DNA of 64,000 nt from Pseudofabraea citricarpa (taxonomy: Eukaryota > Ascomycota > Leotiomycetes > Helotiales > Dermateaceae). Positions 1-15,903 of this stretch are shown piece after piece. The notes under the pieces are model-generated. The model made no database searches. It was not told the origin of the DNA and worked only from the letters and a program-made list of their open reading frames with translations. Within the stretch, counting starts at the first letter, position 1. Every line of letters begins with the position of its first letter. The position numbers were made by a program, and so were the translations under genes. Location of the stretch: assembly GCA_029641185.1 (NCBI GenBank), contig JAPWGK010000001.1, positions 2,492,501-2,556,500 of the forward strand, read 5' to 3'.

Positions 1-226
1 TTTTGAGCTCTGCACAATCTTGCCTTCACTATCTCGAGATCGTCATTAGTCGCCCTTTACCCCAGACTATCTAGAATCCTATAATCCGAGAATCGGCCTT
101 TGGAACCGGCAGAGCAGACACAGATAAATACCTTGAGATCACCACGATCTGATAATAGCACCAGCAGCTCGCCTGGCCCTAAAAGCAAGGGTGCGTGTGA
201 AAATTAGACAATTACAACCTAGAATC

Positions 227-1480
227 ATGCCTTCCGCCCAGCTCGAAGATCCTAACTCCCATATCCGCGGAGGTGATCCAAAAGCCCGTACGAGATGCCT
301 TAGACCCATGGTCAACTCGGGCTCGCTGGAAAAGTTCGAGCATCATGACTTAACCCCTGTCATTGGAACCGAGTTTCGTGGTGTGCAAGCGACCGACCTT
401 CTGAAGGGAGACGAGCAATTAATCAAAGACTTGGCTGTCACCAGTACGTAAATTAGCACTTCCAAGTTATCTGTATACTTACCATACTTGGTAGTTTCCG
501 AGAGAGGTGTAGTCTTCCTGAGAAATCAAGAAATTACTCCCAAGCAGATGCAAGAACTATGTGAGCGGATTACCGAGGCTGCTGGAACAGTAAGTGCACT
601 TTACTTCCCTGGGCTTTTTATCTGACAGCTTGACCAGCCTGAATCCTCCGGTTTACATGTACACCCTTTAACGGAAGCTGGCAGTGAGCTTGGTGACCAA
701 ATCAGTGTTATTAGTAGCGAGAAGCAAAAGAAGGGGGGTGGACTTACACATCAACTAAGCGATGTAAGCCGGTATGCAAGTGCAGGCTGGCACGCCGATA
801 TTACATTTGAGCCGGTACCTTCAGATTACGCCATGCTTAAGATCCACACACTTCCAAAAACAGGTGGTGATACAGTTAGTACCTCGATGCGCTTTTGCTT
901 CTGCACTTCTAACTGGATTTTAGCTTTGGGCGTCAGGATATGAAATCTACGACCGTCTTTCACCAAATATGCAGCAATTCCTTGAAGGACTGACAGCAAC
1001 ACACGATGCCAAGTTTTTCCTCGAAGAAGCAGCGCGACTGGGAAACCCCCTTCGTGATGGTATTCGCGGCTCGCCGCTGAACCAAGGATCCGGGCTTGTT
1101 GCCGTGCACCCTGTAATCCGTACCAACCGTCGGTTCCCTTCTCGCTATGTGATTACTCGTACTGACTAAATATAGCCGTTACTGGATGGAAATCCGTCTT
1201 CGTCAACAAAGGCTTCACAAAGCGTATAAATGGCGTGACAAGAGATGAGAGCGATATGCTGTTAAGCTACCTCTTCAATCTCCTCACGCAAAACCATGAC
1301 GCACAGGTGCGCTTTAAATGGGAAAAGAATGACCTGGCTATTTGGGACAACAGAAGCAACTGGCATTGCGCTACTTATGATTATGAAGCTGCAAGGGCTG
1401 GTGATCGGGTTTGCTCTTTAGGCGAGGCTCCGTACTTGGACTTGAAAAGTACGGGTAGAAGAGAAGCTCTGGGGCTATGA
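227..1480 (+). CDS. TauD/TfdA-family Fe(II)/2-oxoglutarate dioxygenase
   Basis: Five exons: 227-443, 495-589, 638-874 (or from 629, also in frame), 924-1128 and 1176-1480, giving about 352 residues. The start is the ATG at 227, which opens the conserved N-terminus; an in-frame GTG lies just upstream. Exon 3 carries the HxD iron motif (WHADITFE). The last exon carries the distal histidine (NWHCATYDY) and a following Arg expected to bind 2-oxoglutarate. The family oxidises sulfonates, aryloxyalkanoates or related small acids using 2-oxoglutarate and O2. The substrate cannot be read from sequence. There is no signal peptide, so it is probably cytosolic. It is convergent with the maltase gene, with about 326 bp between their stop codons. 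Family assignment is firm; the choice of acceptor for exon 3 is not. Confidence 0.88.
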
Positions 1481-1806
1481 AGTAAAATATCATGTTCGGG
1501 CGTCCCATGTGCTGTATTTAGTTTTGCTGTAAATATTCGGAATCAATATGCTGTCACGACAACCAAGTACTAAATAAATCCGGGCATTTAATACCACGAC
1601 GGCTATAACTGAGGACGTTTCCTCTTGTCTCTTTTGGTTTTTAACTATAGGTGTTTCCCATATGCGAGACATATAAGTCGACTGATTATGTCAGGTAGTT
1701 AGGTAACCAATGAATCTTTCGAAATTATCCTTAATTCGTGCAAATATCCCTAACTTTGCATGGTCTAAACTCTGGTCTCATCTATTGAGACTCTTAGAAA
1801 TTCTAT

Positions 1807-5691
<3,885 letters not shown>

Positions 5692-7075
5692 ATGGCGTGG
5701 CCGGAACCTAGAAATACAGGAATGCAATACCGTCGAGTCGGTAATTCGGGTCTGCACGTATCTGTGCTTGGTCTTGGAGGTTGGTTAACGTAAGTATTTG
5801 AAATCGAAGGAACGGCTCGGAAGAAACAAAGACTGATTTGGAGTCTAGATTTGGAGGACACGTTGAGAATGGTGAGTGAGAGAAAAAGGAACAAGAAGAG
5901 AATATCACCAACACGTGACCCAGAACAGACTTTTGCGTGTATGAAGCAGGCATATGATTGCGGGATCAACTTCTTCGATACCGCCGAGAGGTTAGTTGGA
6001 GAGTTTCCAGGACAAAGTAAGAAAAACGGAGACGAGATGCTGAAGTTTTGATGCCACAGTTATGCTGGAGGTCAATCTGAGATCATGATGGGGAAGGCCA
6101 TCAAGAAATACGACTGGAACCGAAACGACATCGTGATCAGCACCAAGGTGATTAAAGACTCCTAACCGCTTGGTTCGAGCGTCTTTCTCTCTCGGAATAC
6201 TGATTTTGAGGCAGTTAAACTACGGCGGAGCCAATGGAGAAGTCCTGATAAACAACCACGGCCTGTCACGGAAACACATCATCGAAGGAACAAAAGCTTC
6301 TCTCAAGCGCCTCGATCTCGAATACGTCGATATAATCTACGCACACCGGCCCGATCGGCTGACACCGATGGAAGAGACGGTTCGAGCCTTCAACCACGTC
6401 ATCCACAAAGGGCTTGCCTTCTACTGGGGCACGTCTGAGTGGGGAGCCGACGAGATCGCTGAGGCGTGCGGTATCGCCAAGGAGTTGGGCCTTATCGCAC
6501 CGATTGTCGAGCAGCCGCTCTACAATATCCTAGACCGCAAGAAGGTCGAGGGCGAGTTCCAGCGTCTGTACCCCCGCTTCGGGCTCGGCTTGACCACCTT
6601 CTCCCCGATCAAGATGGGCTTGTTGAGTGGGAAGTATAACGATGCCGTCAATGGGCCTCCGGAGGGCTCGAGGTTCTCCGAGAGCAAGGATAAATTCGCC
6701 GAGTACATGCGCGATAACTATGGGAATGAGGAGTGGCGGTCGAATATTAGCAAGGTCTCGAAATTAAAGGTACGTTTGTATACCATCTCTTGTTTTTCTT
6801 TCTTTTGGAGCAGGAAAGAGAACTTGGAGGCTGACTGTTCTTTGAAATAGCCCATTGCTGATCGCTTGAATGTCACACAATCACAACTCGCGCTCGCTTG
6901 GTGCTTGAAGAACCCAAACGTCTCTTCGGTCATCACGGGTGCTTCGAGACCAGAGCAGATTGTAGAGAACGTTAAATGCCTGCGGATCCTGGAGCTTCTG
7001 ACGCCAGAAATCATGAACGAGATCGATGTTGCGGTTGAGAACAAGATCCAGAGAGATCCAGATAGACAAGATTAG
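5692..7075 (+). CDS. Aldo/keto reductase, voltage-gated K+ channel beta-subunit type
   Basis: Six exons: 5692-5789, 5849-5871 (a 23-nt exon), 5924-5990, 6060-6147, 6215-6769 and 6851-7075, giving 351 residues. The AKR catalytic tetrad is present: Asp and Tyr in FFDTAESYAGG (the Tyr codon follows the exon 3/4 junction), Lys in ISTK at the end of exon 4, and His in YAHRPD. The C-terminal NADPH-binding signature follows (SSVITGASRPEQ). Length and motifs match the fungal AKR6/7-like family, which reduces aldehydes and ketones with NADPH in the cytosol. Whether it associates with a channel is unknown. The tiny second exon is needed to restore the conserved FGGHVEN-EQTFAC stretch. Confidence 0.92.
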
Positions 7076-7483
7076 GAAAATAAATCAGAGCATTAGAAAG
7101 AGAATCTTTACAGGCTCTAAAAACACTGTTGTCTTTGGAGGCTTGATTAAGACTAACACAGCACTCCATATGACTGCACACTCCCTAATCCCTATAAGTT
7201 CCCGGCACGGCCGTTCTTAATCGCGAGTTCTACTTCTCCAACCTAGCCCAAATTCCCAAGGGAATAATTTGTCGTGGACGAAGATGATGCAGACTGTCGT
7301 GCAGCAGCTCCAAGCAAGGCGGGAACCGTGACAGCTACAAATGCCCTGCTGCGCTGCTTGTTGGGAGCCAGCGCTACGGCTCTCATCATACCAATGATCA
7401 ATTAAATAGGACTCAGCTTTATTATAATAACTATTTGGTTAAGGGTACTGTGAAAATTTAACCTTAGTAGAGTTTATCGTAAG

Positions 7484-7979
7484 ACACAGCTCCACGCGTC
7501 ACCCTTTGTTGAGTGATATATAAAGACCAAGAAATAAGTCTAGCGACAGGGGTCAGACGTGCAACAAAACAATGACACAGCTTCACGTATTAGTGTTTGT
7601 TGAGTGATATATGAAGAGCAAGAAATAAGTCTAGCGACGGGTCAGATATGCAACAAAACGTTAAGTAATAATACAGACTTCAGTCTTCTTACAACGACAT
7701 ATAAAGAATAAATAAGTTTAGCGACGGGTCAGACGTGCAACAAAACAATAATATAGCTTCACACCTCAGTCTGTGTTAAGTGAATATATAAGAGCAGGAA
7801 ATAAGTCTAGCGACGGGGTCAGACGTGCAACAAAACAATAGACACAGCTTCACACCTCAGTCTGTGTTAAGTGAATATATAAAAGGCAGGAAATAAGTCT
7901 AGCGACGGAGTCAGACGTGCAACAAAACAATAACACAGCTTCACACCTCAGTCTCTGGCGGGTGATATATAAAGAGCAT
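7484..7979. repeat. Tandem repeat array, ~90-bp unit, about 5.5 copies
   Basis: A unit with the core GTGCAACAAAAC recurs at about 7559, 7648 (as ATGC), 7735, 7825 and 7917, a spacing of 87-92 bp. Each unit contains, in order, an ACACAGCTTCAC-like segment, CTCAGTCTGTGTT, a TATATAA stretch, AAATAAGTCTAGCGACGG, and the core. The last two full copies are nearly identical; the first copies are more diverged. The array starts and ends with partial units. No long reading frame crosses it. Confidence 0.9.
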
Positions 7980-9148
7980 CCAAGGGCAAAACGGAGGAAA
8001 GATAGAGACGGGCCGCACGAGCACTCCTCCCAGCGCAAACCCAAAACGTAAGAAAGTCACAGAGGAAGATGGCAAGACGGCTGTCATGTCATCTATACGG
8101 AACGCGGAATTTTTGATACGCTTTGTTGTATACAAAGGGGATCTTTGATATTCTGTTGTGCTTGTGTTGTCAGCCATCGTCCTGTTGTCAAGCAAATCCA
8201 TACACCAGCACACATTCGAATATCCGCAAGAAGGAGAAGGAGAAGAGGAACGAGAGGTGAGTAAAGAGGGGGAGGGAGGTATAGCCAGCAAAGAGCGGGA
8301 CGGAAGGATATCCTGGTAGCCACCTGGGCGGACAGCTGACCAGTTGATTTGGCTCAGGTTACAGTTCCACATCTCAACTCCGCCATATATTTATATTATA
8401 CGCCTTACGTTCTTATTTCCGCCTTTCGAAAAAAGCTGCCTTAGCCACTTCTTCCACCTAACTCAAACAAGACTATACCTCCTATAAGAAGTCCCTCTCT
8501 TCCGAACCTCAAGAACCCCAAGAAACCCCTTATTCAAAAGCCCTGATATCAAACTTTCGTCAAACCCCGCTCGCTACATTGTCCCATTCGAGTTCCTGCC
8601 ATGCCATGGCCGCTCGTTTGATCGGACCATGGGGCCAGGGGAGAAGTAAAATCAAGCGAGCGAGCAAGGGAGCTAACGAGGTAACGGTGACATAGACCAG
8701 GGGTTCCGATTGCATGAAACTACGACTCGAGGCTGACACGAACGATCTGTTCGTCGTAGCACCGTACCGTAACTCAAATATGGGTTCGATGCTATACATA
8801 CAGATAACAGGTACGGTCCATCCCAGTACAGAAAAGGTTATGTGTGAAATACGAGGCTCACATTTCACGTGTGATTTAGGAGGCAGGCATTGTGGAAACA
8901 TTGATCCAAACAGAAAAATCAGATAGCAGAAGATGATTCTACCATTAAGAATAGACAGCATAAATACAAGCAAGACATGGGTATTTATTTTCCTTGCTCC
9001 CCAAAAGGCCCAAAAAAGAAAGCCGGATCTGTTGCGCCGCAACATGATATCCCTCTAACATGCCACCCTTTCCCCGTCCCGAAAAAGCAAAAGACCAGCG
9101 AAAAGCAAAGAACAAATGAGAGCGAAACAAAAACAAGACGATGTGGTA
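7980..9148. other. Intergenic after the repeat array
   Basis: No recognisable gene. Frames on the minus strand near 7941-8372 and 8560-9045 give proteins of low complexity without family motifs. The second lies just downstream of the membrane-protein gene and probably includes its 3' UTR. Confidence 0.4.
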
Positions 9149-10342
9149 TCACGGGTAGTTCCCAACAGAACAGTACCACTGCAGAATGCTCCCAATCAAG
9201 AAGGCCCAACTACCCCAGAAACTCGCCGCCGTCGCTTGCAGAGTCGCAGCCGTGGTGCCGATGTAGAGCAAACCACCAGCCAGCGTGAAGCCGATGGATC
9301 CGATCAGGTTCCAGAGCCCGATGTGCCAGTCGAGTTTGGTAACAGCGGGGCGGAACCAATTATCCTGAGCAGCACGGAGCTGGAACAGAGCGGCGGCGAC
9401 GAAGAAGACACCGCCGAGGGTCGCAGGGAAGAGGTTGGCGTAGAAGAACTGCGTCTGGTTGGTGAAGTCAATGACGCCGGGCACAGCAGTAATAGTTGCA
9501 ATGGCAAAGATGATGGTGCCGATCCACTGAATGAAGCCAGACCAGAAGGTCGGGTCGTGCTGGTATGTCTGGCGGAACTGCTTCATGGTCGGCCACCACA
9601 CGAATGCTTCACTGCCTATTAGTGCCGGTTGCCAAGTTGCTGTGGGTGAGGCCATGTTCTCATCTGCTATGGCTTTGGTTGTCGCCATGGGTACGTTCAT
9701 GTGTTGCGAGGCAAAGATTCCCTGTTCCGAGCTGGAGTCGCTTGTGGATCCGGTTTCTCGTATGTCTTCTTCGTCTTTCAGTTTCTTGCCGCTTGGTGAC
9801 ATTTCTTCAACTTCAATCATCACTCCATCAGTCAGGGACACGGCACCGCCTCTCTTCCAGTTCAGACATTCCAGCAAGCCAGCATAACCACCAAGGTTAA
9901 ATAGGAATGTTCCAATCACACTGGTCACTGGTACTGCGTAAGCAGCCTCGCCTTCGAATGTCAACTGAGGTGCAGTAAGTGGCAAGAGAAGGAAGAAACC
10001 ATTGACGACGAAGAAGGCGGAACCGACGGCGAATAGAGTGCCCACTAGATAGCTTGCGTCAGAGATGGGAAAGCGAGTGCACATTAGCTTGACGCGGTGC
10101 ATGGGGCCATTTTGTTGCTTTGCGGAGGTTCGCATTGGGAAGAATAGGTTGCTTGAGGCCATGGTCGCAGAAGAAATGCTTGGTGCACGTTGACGGTTTG
10201 TATATTCTCGCTCGACTGTGAAATTAGGCCATTGAGTAAACCTTTGTGTGTTGACTCCGTCCAGAGATTCAACGAAAGATGCTCTGGATGTTTGGTTTTG
10301 AAGGGATCGGTCCATTCTTGAAGGGCCGAGGTCGTTCTGCAT
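9149..10342 (-). CDS. Six-span integral membrane protein, conserved in fungi
   Basis: Single exon, 397 residues. About 85 polar N-terminal residues are followed by two hydrophobic spans near residues 96-122 and 138-160. A long acidic Ser-rich loop holds several SSS and GxxS stretches. Four more spans lie in the C-terminal half, the last being FWGSWAFLIGSILQWY. The C-terminal part resembles fungal integral membrane proteins with a YrhK-like tail, but I cannot confirm that domain. The function is unknown. Alternative in-frame starts are the Met at residue 10 (MDRSLQN) and the Met of MASSNLFF at residue 61. The topology suggests a plasma or organelle membrane protein. Confidence 0.75.
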   Translation of the reverse strand: MQNDLGPSRMDRSLQNQTSRASFVESLDGVNTQRFTQWPNFTVEREYTNRQRAPSISSATMASSNLFFPMRTSAKQQNGPMHRVKLMCTRFPISDASYLVGTLFAVGSAFFVVNGFFLLLPLTAPQLTFEGEAAYAVPVTSVIGTFLFNLGGYAGLLECLNWKRGGAVSLTDGVMIEVEEMSPSGKKLKDEEDIRETGSTSDSSSEQGIFASQHMNVPMATTKAIADENMASPTATWQPALIGSEAFVWWPTMKQFRQTYQHDPTFWSGFIQWIGTIIFAIATITAVPGVIDFTNQTQFFYANLFPATLGGVFFVAAALFQLRAAQDNWFRPAVTKLDWHIGLWNLIGSIGFTLAGGLLYIGTTAATLQATAASFWGSWAFLIGSILQWYCSVGNYP

Positions 10343-13300
10343 ATTCGTATAATTTGGTCTAGAGATTAGATTTGTGGGATTTGCGAAAGGATGCCATCTA
10401 ATCTTTAAAATTCAGGATGAGGAGTTCCTATCACTTTAACGGGAGGTTAGAATGAGCAGACCCCGCTAGACCGATCCTAGGGGGTCTTGTTATTCTTTTC
10501 GCCCAGGGCTCTGGGGACGTCAACAAGCGTTTGAACTGGGGCAGCCAAAGCACAAAGAAGGGCCCCGTCGACAACCCATCTGGAGGGGAGGCCTGCACCA
10601 TTTAGGAGTCGTGGGTGGCATCCCAGAATTCTGGGTTTATCTTGCCCAATAGCAGTGGAGGGAGGGACTTCTAGAATGAGATTTGAAGCTTCTTCTTCTG
10701 GGGTCGAGAGAGGAGCAGCAGGGTTTCCCGTGCTGAGGATCATCCGGGAAACCGGCGGTATATTCCTCGGGACGGATCGACAAGTTATCGTAGATGCAAT
10801 TCTCTTGAAGATTCCGAATGGGGTAAGAAGACTGAGACTGTAGCAGAGAGTAGTTTCAAAGGACACACGTCAGGACTGGTTGGCCATTCACGGCTCATTT
10901 GACGGGCAACGCAGGACACGGCAAATGTGGTGTTGGAATGGCATCCATGGTGAGAACAGCCTTAACAACGCAAAGTATTTCATGCAAGGCTAAAGAACGA
11001 GGCGGAGTCGAGAGGTGGAGACAAGGACAGCCTTGTGTCTTCCGAACGAAGCGAGCAGTTGAAACCAGACGGGCCGATGATGTTCCATTCCAGCTCAAGA
11101 CTCAGGAGCTGAATCGTGTGCTGGGGAACCGGCCGTTCCGACCCAATCCTGGTTTTGACCTTTCTGGATGTGAAAGGATGCGATAAGAACCAATATGGGA
11201 TTACAGCCTCAAAGCCATTTTCTCCAACATATCTCCCAAAGCATCGCCATGATGATAAGAGCTGATTCCTTCGTTGAAAAACATTCGCTGAAAAACAACA
11301 AGAACATTTACGTGACATGTGCTGTGCAATTCCAATACCAAATCCACTTTTACATAAACCTGGTGGATGCAGTGGATGTTTCCCACTCTGCCCGCTTGGA
11401 TGAAGCGGTTGGAAGACAAGTGTAGAATGAGAAAAACGTAATTCTGCGTCATTTTCACCATGACTTTAGAGATCTTTGTAGAAAAGCGCGTCATCGAGAG
11501 ACAGAAAGTCTCTTCTCCCACTGTAAACATAGCCTTTCGTCGGTCGGCAAACATGGATACTTGTCAGCGAGCCACTCACGGCGGCCTCCCAACGCTGGGG
11601 CTGTACTTGCAGTCCCAGTTCTTTGCCTCCATCGGTGGATGGAAGGCTTGATTGTCATAAATAAGGCACGAGGGAGCGCTACTTTGCGCTCCGAAAGTGT
11701 GATCCTCTTCTTCCTATCTCTTCCTATCGCATAGCGGTACGGAGTACGAGAGCCATCTCACGACGGTCGATCGCAAGAAATTTTCATCGCTCGTCGCGTA
11801 GAAAGACAAGGCGACTGAATTGTTGATCAGCTGCGTCGAAAACCCCTCGCTCTTTTTGTTGTTCTCAGTTGGTGACAATTTTCTTAGCGCTGTACTCCGA
11901 CTCCTCCCTGGTGGGCGGTACCAACTGCATGCTTGGCTAAATCCATAAGCGCCAGAAAGGCAGAAGAGGATCCAGTCTCATGGTAGCCTCGCAGTGTCAG
12001 CGCTGGACCAAGGTAGTCGAGTAGAAACCAAACAAGCGTTTTGGAAAGGGAGGGTTTTTTTGAAGATATTCGGGAAGCAAGAAAGGAAAAAGTGAACAGC
12101 AGTAATTGCATCAACGATGACATGATGCTTCTCGCCCCTCGCTTAAGCCACTCTTCGCTTAGCTCCAGAGAATTGTGGCTCAATTTCGCTACTCGAGTAT
12201 GAAAAGGAGATAGTCTCATGTAAAGGGCCAAGAAACCGCGCTGTGACAGGAGCTTGGTCAGAGCACAACAGAACCGTCAGAGCCGTCCAAAGCAAGAGAT
12301 GGATCATTGTCAGAGGAGAGCAAACTTCGGGAATCCATCAGAATAAGCTTATTCCACTATTGCTCCAGTGAGTATAGTATGGTATAGTCTGGCTGCTATG
12401 TGCATCTCGCAAGCAAAGAGGCGTCTTAACAGACGTTGTTTCCGCGAGGACTTCGGTGAAGATATACTTTGGATTCCACTCTACCAGAACCAAAGACTGC
12501 TTCACCTCAACAGCTTCCTCTTGGCAGCCAAACATCAAACCAAGCTTGGTCCGCCCGCGCCGAAATCAGACACCAAGGCATTGCAAAAGTTCCGACTGAA
12601 CGAGATGAGTTGCCACTGCATCTGAAGTCAAGAGCGCAAAGGACCTCGGTACTTTATGGGCAGGAAAGTCATCAGCCTCCCAGGCTAAGATTCGCGACGA
12701 AATCCAAATGCAGATTCCCCATTACAGTAGCACTGATGTTGGGCGTCAAGTACAAAACTCCTCTGCGTGAAACCCAACGCAGCTCTTAAATGTCGTTGCG
12801 ACGTTGGATCTACATGAGCACTCGTCGACGAGGCAGCTCTTGACGAGATGTGCAGCCGTCCTGTCGATCATCGGTCGTGTCGAGTCGCTCGAGTGAGGCA
12901 AATGGGGGACGAAGGATCCACGCCGTTCGTCTGAAGTTCTTTTGGGTGCGCTGAAGAGAGCAAGAGTCCCAGACGCGTGCTGCGCTGTTCAAGCGTGCTG
13001 GTGCTAGGTGGTGCAATACCAAGACATAACGGGCGCTCGGTATAGAAGTTGGTTTATCTGTAACGGTAGCGAGGTGTTTTGAGTATCGCCAGCCAGTAAC
13101 AATGTCATGATCACCACCCCACACGCTAGTCGAGGCCATGCTCACCCAACAGTATTCGGTTCCGTGACGCTCTAACCTATGCTTCAATGCTTGGCGATGA
13201 GCTGGACCGAGAGGCTCTTCGGCCGAGATATCCAATCAGTCGCTGTGTCGAGTCCGGAAAGTCATGTCTTCCCGGGCACACACTCGTATCTGGTCCTTGG

Positions 13301-13506
13301 GGTTTCGAAGGGATACAAAGATAGACCTCTCCGGAATCCTTGGTTCTCATCAATATGAAATGACAGCACTCAGCTGTCAGTATATAAGAATCGGCCTCTG
13401 CAGGACTTCAGACGACCATCCTCATTCTTTTCACTGACTATCGATCCGTTCTTTTCTTCTTACTCAAGACCCCACATTCTTTTCTCCCACGCAGTCTTCT
13501 AGTAAG
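10343..13506. other. Intergenic, about 3.2 kb
   Basis: No gene could be supported. The longest frames (10477-10866 and 12810-13235, both minus) show no domain, signal peptide or splice-joined continuation. The right end is the promoter of the AA9 gene. Confidence 0.4.
13381..13388 (+). promoter_or_regulatory. TATA box of the AA9 gene
   Basis: TATATAAG lies about 125 bp upstream of the ATG at 13507 and is followed by a pyrimidine-rich leader, the usual layout for a strongly regulated fungal secreted-enzyme gene. Confidence 0.5.
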
Positions 13507-14420
13507 ATGTACATTCAACTTCTTTCCACCATCACGGCTCTGGCAGCCACCGCTTCGGCTCACGGCTTTGTCGAGAAACTCACGGCTGGCAGCTTGACGG
13601 TCGATGGTTACAATGTAAATAGCGACTTTGGATTTCTGTACGACGACCGAGGACTGACTTTTGTGTGTAGCCAAATACCGATCCCTTCACTCAGCCTCCT
13701 CCAGCACGAGCCTTCCGCGCCGTTCAGGGCAATGGACCAATTGAGGACCCAACTCTGATCGACATCCAATGTGGAGGCTTCACTTCTGGTGGAAAGCCAG
13801 GATCAGCTCCAGCCAATGTCACTGCTGGTCCTATTGCGGCGGGAAGCCAAGTAGATTTGTTCTGGACTTTGTGGCCTGAGAGTCACGTCGGTCCATCCAT
13901 CACCTACATGGCTCAGTGTCCTGAGGCTGGATGCGATACTTTCGAGCCTGGAACCGAGTAAGTTACACCTACAGAAGCCTCTAGAACCAGTAGACTAACC
14001 TGATAAAAGTGCCGTCTTCTTCAAGGTTGGCGAGGATGGACGAGAGGGTACCTCCGACACCTGGGGCGCCGTAAGTCCACTTTCGTCTTTATATCAGAGA
14101 TCTGTACTAACCAAAACATATAGACACCAACCATGACCCAAGGTGGTTTCGTGTCCTATACCGTACCCACTTGCCTTGCACCAGGCAACTATCTTGTCCG
14201 CCACGAACTGATTGCTCTGCACTCCGCCGGCCAATTCCCCGGCGCTCAGTGGTACCCATCCTGCCATCAGATCGCAGTCACCGGAAGCGGAACTAGTACT
14301 GGCCCAGCTGAGAAGGTCGCCTTCCCAGGTGCCTATGCCGGCAGCGACCCCGGAATCACCTATAACGTCTACACTGCCCAGACCTACCCAATCCCCGGCC
14401 CAGCACTCTTCACTTGTTAG
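13507..14420 (+). CDS. AA9 lytic polysaccharide monooxygenase (former GH61)
   Basis: Four exons: 13507-13614, 13671-13957, 14010-14070 and 14124-14420, giving 250 residues. An 18-residue signal peptide ends in ATASA. Cleavage exposes the N-terminal His of HGFVEKL, the first copper ligand. The second copper His lies in ESHVGPSITY, and the axial Tyr lies in QWYPSCHQI. NGPIEDP and DIQCGG are typical AA9 core segments. There is no carbohydrate-binding module after the catalytic domain. The enzyme is secreted and cleaves cellulose or related beta-glucans oxidatively using copper with O2 or H2O2. The region between the N-terminus and NGPIEDP looks short. C1/C4 regioselectivity cannot be judged. Confidence 0.93.
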
Positions 14421-14859
14421 AGAAATATAAAAGAGCAGGGACAAGGAGTGCGAGCAAAGAGACTTCCCCGGAGGATACTCTCCCCGGTGGATTAAAAGCC
14501 TTCTTACCTTACTTGTATATATTTTCAAACTACCTTACCATTTTCAGATACTTCACAGTTGTTGTTTAGCCTTCAAACCGTGCCAAAAATGCCTTTCACT
14601 TGACTCATAGCTGCATCCCAGAGATTGGAAATGTCTGATCTCCCACTTAGCCGAAAAAAGAAAGCAGAAGAAGAGAAAAAGAGTAACGCATCAAACAACG
14701 ATCCAGAGGCATCGATACAATCATCCATTAAACCATTAGAATTTAAAGACTACCAATACATATCGCGGCGTAAAGACAAACCAGCGCTAAGCCCTTCGTA
14801 AACGGGTAACAAGGAAAATCGCCGTAAGAAAATCCATCCTGCACATGTACCATTCTGGT
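14421..14859. other. Convergent 3' region between AA9 and eisosome genes
   Basis: AT-rich 3' flanks of two convergent genes; no gene seen. Confidence 0.4.
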
Positions 14860-15903
14860 CTACGCAACCTGCGAACTCTCAGCCTCGCTCGGTTCGTATG
14901 TTCTCGCCTGGCCAGTAGTTACCGAGGTTCCGCTGGAGATCCTACTCGCTGGTGCTTCAGTTCCATTATGGCCCGCAAGATGTTCACCTTGAACAGTACT
15001 GGCATTGCCGATAGTGCTTACATTCTCAACATCATGACGATTTTCGATAGGTGAGCTTGGAACAGCATTGTTTCCCAGCCCAGTAGCACTAGATGGAACA
15101 TCTTCAAGCTCCGGTTGCCAGTCACGAAGATCGTCTTCAGCATCGTTCAAGATTTGACGGACTTGATTTCCATGTTCAAACGCTGGTCGTATGGCTCCCG
15201 GAACCACCGGCGTATCGTCAAGAAGGTTCAGAACACGGCGTGCATGACGGGCAAGAATTATCTGCTTCTCAGCACGCTCGATTGTTGCAGCAAACTCAGC
15301 AGCGTATGCCTCTTTCATCTTTTGACGGGTCTAGCTTGGTCAGTTATAATCTTCTGAACTGAAAAACGAACTCACAATATTCGTCAACTGTGCCTCGGCT
15401 ACCAAATTCTCAGCTTCGGCTCTAACTAACTCTTGCTCCAAAGTGACAAGTCTCGCACTCTCCGGTTCCTTGGCCTTCAATTTGGCAATCTCATCTGCAA
15501 TTTTTGTTTTGTGGTCCCGGCTAGGCTGGACACTCTTCTCAGTATTTCGAATCGCTTTTAAAATCGCCCGGCTATCATCCAGATTGTGTGCATAGAGGTC
15601 TTCCTGCTCGCCAAGTTCTGAGAGGAGAACACCAATCTTGTCGGAGATTTCGGAGATGGCTTCATCGTTTGTTGCTTCACCCCAATCGGATAACTGGGTT
15701 GCGATGGCTATGCGCTCCTTTCCAGCAGCTTCGTAATTGCTAATAAGGTGGTTCTCGGACTTGATGAGTTTGTAGAGCTTTTTGCTGAGTTCTGGTTGAA
15801 CCGTGCCGCGAAGAGAACTGAGGTTGAAGCGATGGCCACCACCAGAACTGGTGTTGGATTTTTCCTTGTTGGAGCGAATTGATAGTGCTCGATTCCTGCT
15901 CAT
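14860..15903 (-). CDS. Eisosome core component, Pil1/Lsp1 family
   Basis: Two exons on the minus strand, 15903-15376 and 15330-14860, with a 45-bp intron, giving 332 residues. The Pil1 BAR-like domain covers most of exon 1 and the start of exon 2. It begins at RFNLSSLRGTVQPELS and continues through SENHLISNYEAAGKER into a predicted helical stretch ending near RHARRVLNLLDD. The tail is Ser/Thr-rich and disordered. The protein would assemble under the plasma membrane to form eisosomes (furrow-like domains). A GTAAGT motif near 16127 on the minus strand suggests a 5' UTR intron. The N-terminus differs from the canonical Pil1 start, so this may be a second paralog. Confidence 0.9.

Noticed and set aside
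7941..8372. 143-codon minus-strand frame at the end of the repeat array
   Set aside because: Partly built from the tandem repeat; Ser/Pro-rich, without signal peptide or domain.
8560..9045. 161-codon minus-strand frame
   Set aside because: Directly downstream of the six-span protein; no recognisable domain, likely 3' UTR.
9116..9622. 168-codon + strand frame
   Set aside because: Antisense to the 3' half of the membrane-protein gene, composition typical of antisense reading.
10477..10866. 129-codon minus-strand frame
   Set aside because: Looks moderately protein-like but has no recognisable domain or signal peptide; could not be supported.
12810..13235. 141-codon minus-strand frame
   Set aside because: No domain, no signal peptide, overlapping the AA9 upstream region.
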